Assembly (NCBI RefSeq): GCF_001275385.1
Contig: NZ_LGIW01000013.1
Location: 124,001-188,000, forward strand
Direction: 5' to 3'
Length of the DNA stretch: 64,000 bases
Source of the DNA: Exiguobacterium sp. BMC-KP
Lineage (GTDB): Bacteria > Bacillota > Bacilli > Exiguobacteriales > Exiguobacteriaceae
Shown here: in pieces, positions 60,338-64,000 of the stretch
How the letters are laid out: each line of letters opens with the position of its first letter
Position numbering within the stretch: position 1 is the first letter of the stretch
Program-made: the position numbers and the translations under genes
Notes under the pieces: generated by a model
Databases searched by the model: none
What the model was told of the DNA's origin: nothing
What the model saw: only the letters and a program-made list of their open reading frames with translations

Positions 60338-60365
60338 ATTATCCGGACATTTAATGAAATGTCAA
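60338..60365 (-). promoter_or_regulatory. LCP gene promoter with embedded palindrome
   Basis: Perfect TTGACA (60360-60365), a 16-nt spacer and GATAAT (60338-60343). Inside it GACATTT and AAATGTC (60346-60363) are exact 7-bp inverted repeats separated by AATG, suggesting a repressor site. The rest of the gap to nagB (60366-60523) holds nothing I can support. Confidence 0.6.
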
Positions 60366-60523
60366 TTTACGTTTCTATTAAAGAAATCGAATAGAATCGC
60401 TACATCAAAAAAATCGTGAATTGCGTGTTCTTCGCAACATGAGAATGAGTGAACCCGGTAAACGTCTCATTCATGCCTCTCTGTCCAAATAACAAATCGC
60501 ATGAGACTAGGCTCAACAGAATC

Positions 60524-60563
60524 AAAAAAAAGGATCGAGTCAATCCGCTGATTGTCTCGATCC
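60524..60563 (-). terminator. Terminator of the nagAB operon
   Basis: GGATCGAG-CAATC paired with GATTG-CTCGATCC, followed on the minus strand by seven or more T residues. Confidence 0.88.
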
Positions 60564-60588
60564 CTTTTGATCCATCACTTTTTCATCG

Positions 60589-61350
60589 TCATACTTTCAT
60601 GAAATTCAGATAAGCTGCTCGTCCTGTACGTTTAGCGTCATCTGACAATAAAGAAGCGGCTTCTTCATCTAGGATCACCATGACATCCGCATGACGTTTG
60701 AGAACGGTCGCCGGACAATCCGTTGTGGCGATGCCTTCCATCATATCGCGGACAGCTTCTGCCTTTCGTTCGCTTGAGGCGACGAGAAGGATCTTTTTCG
60801 CCTCCATGATCGTACCAATTCCCATCGTGATGGCTTTTGTCGGTACTTCTTCGAGTCGATCAAAGAAACGTTTGTTCGCTTCTCGCGTCGATTCCGTTAA
60901 CTCCGTTACGTGTGTTTTAGCATCAAAGGGTGTTCCCGGTTCATTAAAGGCGATATGTCCATTCGCGCCGATTCCAAGCAATTGAATATCAATTCCCCGC
61001 TCTCGGACGAGTGCTTCATAACGTTTACTTTCTTGGGCAGAATCTTCCGTATTCCCGATTGGTACGAACGACTCCTTAAACGCAACATCCTTAAATAGAT
61101 GCTCTTGCATAAACGTATGATAACTTTGAGGATGCTCTGGGCTGAGACCGACATACTCGTCTAGATTGACCGTCGTCACATGCCGACAGTCAAGAGAATC
61201 CTTCCGCCATTCTTCATAAACACCAACTGGTGAACTACCTGTTGCCAGTCCTACTGTTAAACCTTCCGGGTGCCGCTCAATTTCCTGTTTTAAAAATTGA
61301 TATGCCACCTGCGCTAATTCTTCTCCTTTTTCTACAATCATCCATTTCAT
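60589..61350 (-). CDS. nagB: Glucosamine-6-phosphate deaminase
   Basis: A 253-residue isomerase/deaminase turning glucosamine-6-P into fructose-6-P and ammonia. The family motifs are GLATGSSPVGVYEEW (about residues 34-48), VNLDEYVGL, GIGANGHIAFNEPG (about 125-138) and GIGTIMEAK. The length is close to the usual 240-266. It overlaps nagA by 4 bp and ends at a strong terminator. Together with nagP it completes GlcNAc use: PTS uptake, deacetylation, deamination. Confidence 0.95.
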   Translation of the reverse strand: MKWMIVEKGEELAQVAYQFLKQEIERHPEGLTVGLATGSSPVGVYEEWRKDSLDCRHVTTVNLDEYVGLSPEHPQSYHTFMQEHLFKDVAFKESFVPIGNTEDSAQESKRYEALVRERGIDIQLLGIGANGHIAFNEPGTPFDAKTHVTELTESTREANKRFFDRLEEVPTKAITMGIGTIMEAKKILLVASSERKAEAVRDMMEGIATTDCPATVLKRHADVMVILDEEAASLLSDDAKRTGRAAYLNFMKV

Positions 61351-62504
61351 GAGGTAGACTCCTTTCCGTTCGTGATCCGATGACGCGTACCACGATGAAT
61401 CGTTTCTTGAATCTGTAATGCTTCGTTGAGCAAGACAATATCTGCATCTTTGCCTACTGCAAGACTTCCCTTTTGATTCAATTGAAGCTCTTTTGCCGCA
61501 TTGACCGATGTCATACGAACGGCGTCTTCAAGCGAACAGCCGGTATAGGCGATGATATTTCGTAATGCGGCGTCCATCGTCAAAACACTTCCAGCTAAAC
61601 TACCGTTTTCAAGACGTGCCGCACCATCTTGAACGAATACAGCCTGACCACCTAACTCATACTCACCATCAGCTAATCCTTTTGCACGCATCGCATCCGT
61701 GATGACGATCAATCGGTCTGCACCTTTCATTCGGTAGGCGAAATCTACCATCTCCGGAGCACTATGAATTCCATCCGGAATGATTTCTGCATAAACATCC
61801 GGTGTTAGGAGACAGTACCCGACCGTTCCCGGTTCTCGATGATGTAACGCCCGCATTTGATTATAGAGATGAGTACCATGAGTGACGTGACCGGCTTGAT
61901 TTTGTGCATACGTCGCGTCGGTATGTCCGGCTGACGGAATCGCACCCGTCAATCGCACTGCTTCCTCAAACGCACGCGCTCCCGGACGCTCCGGAGCGTA
62001 AGTCACGAGCTTGATCGTGCTTCCAGAAGCTTGTTGCCATTTTAAGAACTGCTCGACATCCGGTTCGACGATATGTTCATGCGGCTGCGCGCCCGCATAA
62101 TCTGGATTGATGAACGGTCCCTCGAGATGAACACCAACGATCGTTGTATCGTCTTGCGCTACGACTTCTCGGACCGTCTCAAGCGCTTGCGTAATGTTTT
62201 CCCAGTCCTGTGTAATTGTCGTCGCTAAAAACGAGGTCACGCCTTCTTGTAACATCTGCTGGCTGAAATGACGCAAGCTCTTGGCATCCCCATCCATGAC
62301 ATCGACATCATATCCGCCATGAATATGCACATCAATCATTCCGGGAATGAGCGATTGATGGTGCGCATCAATCGTCTCCTCTCCTGCAACTTCTTCGAAT
62401 GCAGTCATCGGACCAATCGCCTCAATCGTCCGTCCGAAACGAATGAATCCATCTTCGATCGTCTGCTCTCCCGTATAAATTCGGGCATTGATGATTACTG
62501 TCAT
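61347..62504 (-). CDS. nagA: N-acetylglucosamine-6-phosphate deacetylase
   Basis: A 385-residue amidohydrolase that removes the acetyl group from GlcNAc-6-P. Metal and catalytic motifs are DVHIHGGYDVDVMDG (about residues 57-71), the Glu in VHLEGPF, SAGHTDA and HLYNQMRALHHREPG, and the catalytic Asp in VITDAM. It is the first gene of nagAB, 4-bp overlap with nagB. A GGATGATG-type RBS precedes the ATG at 62502-62504. The promoter carries a NagR-like operator. Confidence 0.95.
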   Translation of the reverse strand: MTVIINARIYTGEQTIEDGFIRFGRTIEAIGPMTAFEEVAGEETIDAHHQSLIPGMIDVHIHGGYDVDVMDGDAKSLRHFSQQMLQEGVTSFLATTITQDWENITQALETVREVVAQDDTTIVGVHLEGPFINPDYAGAQPHEHIVEPDVEQFLKWQQASGSTIKLVTYAPERPGARAFEEAVRLTGAIPSAGHTDATYAQNQAGHVTHGTHLYNQMRALHHREPGTVGYCLLTPDVYAEIIPDGIHSAPEMVDFAYRMKGADRLIVITDAMRAKGLADGEYELGGQAVFVQDGAARLENGSLAGSVLTMDAALRNIIAYTGCSLEDAVRMTSVNAAKELQLNQKGSLAVGKDADIVLLNEALQIQETIHRGTRHRITNGKESTS

Positions 62505-62551
62505 CTGTCATCATCCTTTCTCTGACCGTACCATTACTTGCTTCCGTATTT

Positions 62552-62587
62552 AGTATAACGCGATTAATTCTAGTTGTATAGACCTTT
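62552..62587 (-). promoter_or_regulatory. nagA promoter with overlapping NagR-like operator
   Basis: -35 TATACA (62575-62580), a 17-nt spacer and -10 TATACT (62552-62557). The element AAAGGTCTATACAACT (62572-62587, minus strand) covers the -35 and resembles the Bacillus dre site ATTGGTATAGACAACT (12 of 16). Confidence 0.65.
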
Positions 62588-62608
62588 GTACATTTCATCA
62601 TAGAATAT

Positions 62609-62651
62609 AAAAGGACGACCTCACTCGTCTCTAGACAAGTGGTCGCCCTTT
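62609..62651 (-). terminator. Terminator of mprF
   Basis: AAAGG-CGACC-CACT type stem paired with AGTG-GGTCG-CCTTT, followed on the minus strand by a T-rich stretch. Confidence 0.75.
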
Positions 62652-62688
62652 GTATACCCGTCGACTGTCATCTTTATGCGTCAGTCGA

Positions 62689-64000
62689 TCACGGTAATAA
62701 AATCCGGTCTTTTTTTCGGGAAATCAGACGCGTTGCTTTTAAGATCGCCATCGGTAAAGATTGACGCTTCCGGTACGCCAGGTATCGTCCTTCCCATTTT
62801 GGATCATACTTTTCTTTGTAACGTCGTAGACCCGTAAAACTGTACATGTAGCGAATATTATTGAAGACATCCGCTGCCACACGCTCTTGCCAGAAGGAAG
62901 TCTCATCCTCACCGACGGACGAGAGTGGCGCCATTCCCATGTTGAATGTCCGGTATCCTTCTTCCTTCGCATACTCAAACAATCGAATGAACATCGCATC
63001 CATGATTCCGTTCGGTCCGTCTGGTCGAAAACGCATTAAGTCGATCGATAGAACACCTTCTTGGTAAGCAGGCATGAATGTCATGAACCCAATCAATCGT
63101 CCTTCCGCTTCACGCATGACGCCAATCGGTGCCCGGTTTAAGTACGGCTCATGAAAATAACCGAGCGAGAAGCCTTTTTCCGACTTATCCCCCAACCACT
63201 CATCAGAGACTTCCTGAAGCTCTGCTAACAATACATTCGAGAAAGGTGGCTCGATCACTTCAAACGTCATGCCTTCTCGTTCAAAACGATTTTTGATTGA
63301 TCGAAGTCCAGCCCGCTTCTTTCCTGAAACGGTGAATGATGGAATATCAACAATCGCCTCTTCTCCGAGTTTAAAGAAGTTGAAACCGAAATCATGATAG
63401 AGCGACATGTTTTGCGCTTGAATCTGGTAGATGTTCGGAATATAGCCGAGATCTTCAACTCGACGCAAGAAAGACGCAATGACTTGCGAGTGTTCCTTTG
63501 GATCTCCACTTGGATCACCAAGCATCATAATTCGATTACCGGTCTGACTAAACTGGATGAACGAACGACCTGTCTCTGAAAAGAAGAAGCGCTTATCTCC
63601 GAGAAACGCCAAATGGCTCAAATAGTTTCCACCTTGTTCGGTTAAGACGGATTGAATTTTTTCACCATCGAACAACTCCCCGAGTACCGGTTGATTGAAT
63701 GTATTAAATAAACGAATGAATACTAGTCCGTAAACGAGCGCAAAGATAGACGCACTCGCAGCGAACATGAAAATCTCATGAGCCGGGTAAACTTTTGTTC
63801 CGTCTGCTGATCCCAGTGTGTAGAACGCATATCCGAAAAAGACGAAACCACCGATGTAGAGGAGTCCAACGAATGCAACACGAATGAAACGTGTCGTTGT
63901 AATGAGCGTCCGTTCTCGGTGAAATGCCTTGCGTGACATGAGTAACAAGATGAGAACAATCACAACTGCAAGGAACGAAATCAGGTTAAATCCGCGAAGT
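62689..64000 (-). CDS. mprF: Lysylphosphatidylglycerol synthase/flippase MprF (C-terminal part; 5' end outside window)
   Basis: The frame is open to the right edge (436 codons seen), so only the C-terminal half of a protein of about 850 residues is present. It shows the last TM segments (FLAVVIVLILLLMSRKAF; GLLYIGGFVFFGYAF; SIFALVYGLVFIRLF) and then the DUF2156 synthetase domain with FFSETGRSFIQFSQTG, MMLGDPSGD, LYHDFGFNFFKLGE and FNMGMAPLSSVGEDE. The enzyme adds lysine to phosphatidylglycerol and flips it, lowering cell-surface charge and giving resistance to cationic peptides. An internal GTG at 63961 is not a real start. Confidence 0.93.
   Translation of the reverse strand, partial: LRGFNLISFLAVVIVLILLLMSRKAFHRERTLITTTRFIRVAFVGLLYIGGFVFFGYAFYTLGSADGTKVYPAHEIFMFAASASIFALVYGLVFIRLFNTFNQPVLGELFDGEKIQSVLTEQGGNYLSHLAFLGDKRFFFSETGRSFIQFSQTGNRIMMLGDPSGDPKEHSQVIASFLRRVEDLGYIPNIYQIQAQNMSLYHDFGFNFFKLGEEAIVDIPSFTVSGKKRAGLRSIKNRFEREGMTFEVIEPPFSNVLLAELQEVSDEWLGDKSEKGFSLGYFHEPYLNRAPIGVMREAEGRLIGFMTFMPAYQEGVLSIDLMRFRPDGPNGIMDAMFIRLFEYAKEEGYRTFNMGMAPLSSVGEDETSFWQERVAADVFNNIRYMYSFTGLRRYKEKYDPKWEGRYLAYRKRQSLPMAILKATRLISRKKDRILLP

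Noticed and set aside
60421-60500. Short ORFs on both strands (17 and 24 codons) between the LCP gene and nagB
   Set aside because: The plus-strand one has no RBS and the minus-strand one has an RBS only 1 nt from its ATG; no other support.
1-64000. Prophage, insertion sequence, CRISPR or defence island
   Set aside because: No transposase, integrase, capsid, cas, restriction or toxin-antitoxin genes, no terminal repeats and no repeat-spacer arrays were seen; all genes look chromosomal.

Overview
The window looks like ordinary chromosomal DNA of a moderate-GC Gram-positive bacterium of the order Bacillales, most likely Exiguobacterium. The pointers are Bacillus-type families (YkyA, YhfH, YdhK, YidD, CsbD, MprF, LCP, NagR), strong GGAGG-type ribosome binding sites with frequent GTG and TTG starts, a lysine riboswitch, sigma-B, cre, CodY and ARG-box-like sites, and a staphylococcal-type C30 carotenoid oxygenase (CrtP). 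The genus is my inference from gene content; no search was possible. I saw no phage, insertion sequence, CRISPR array, rRNA operon or toxin-antitoxin module.

Layout. 1-4480 (minus): a sigma-B-type stress cluster (PfpI-like, small acidic protein, Ohr), a CorC/HlyC-type CBS membrane protein behind an unusual structured leader, and DUF456 and DUF2254 membrane proteins. 4600-8100: aldehyde dehydrogenase with tautomerase, yidD and a quinone reductase. 8118-11067: a YhgE/Pip membrane protein with its TetR regulator and a matching palindrome in the leader. 11085-14330: hydroxylase-like protein, phosphoesterase and an EIIC-like membrane protein behind a short ORF and an attenuator. 14374-24929: two identical solitary tRNA-Val(GAC) genes flank an RND pump, a VanY-type peptidase, a carotenoid pair (ICMT-family protein and CrtP), a two-component system and its divergent neighbour ydhK. 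25090-38621: nitroreductase and YhfH, deacetylase, YkyA, GlcNAc PTS (nagP), csbD, rocD, an EAL protein, an amino-acid antiporter, MgtC and a CodY-box-preceded peptide-binding lipoprotein. 38885-45620: adenine deaminase, gamma carbonic anhydrase, OpuF-type osmoprotectant transporter and a LysM deacetylase.

45748-56565 is a biosynthetic block on the minus strand: the lysine/diaminopimelate operon lysC-asd-dapA-dapB-dapD-ilvE-alr2-lysA under a lysine riboswitch, then argGH behind an ARG-box-like operator. 56684-64000 holds AlaX and a GNAT protein, nagR, an LCP cell-wall enzyme, nagAB and the 3' part of mprF.

How it fits together. Amino-sugar use is one dispersed regulon: nagR, nagAB and nagP lie about 30 kb apart, and both nagA and nagP carry a NagR/DasR-like operator across the -35 box. 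General-stress functions (ohr cluster, csbD, crt pair, opuF) share sigma-B-like promoters. Nitrogen and amino-acid genes carry cre, CodY, ARG and L-box signals. The most unusual items are the attenuator leader at 13046-13262, the branched-chain aminotransferase embedded in the lysine operon, the ICMT-CrtP pair, and a Shine-Dalgarno that appears to be separated from its start codon by a hairpin at 2554-2587.
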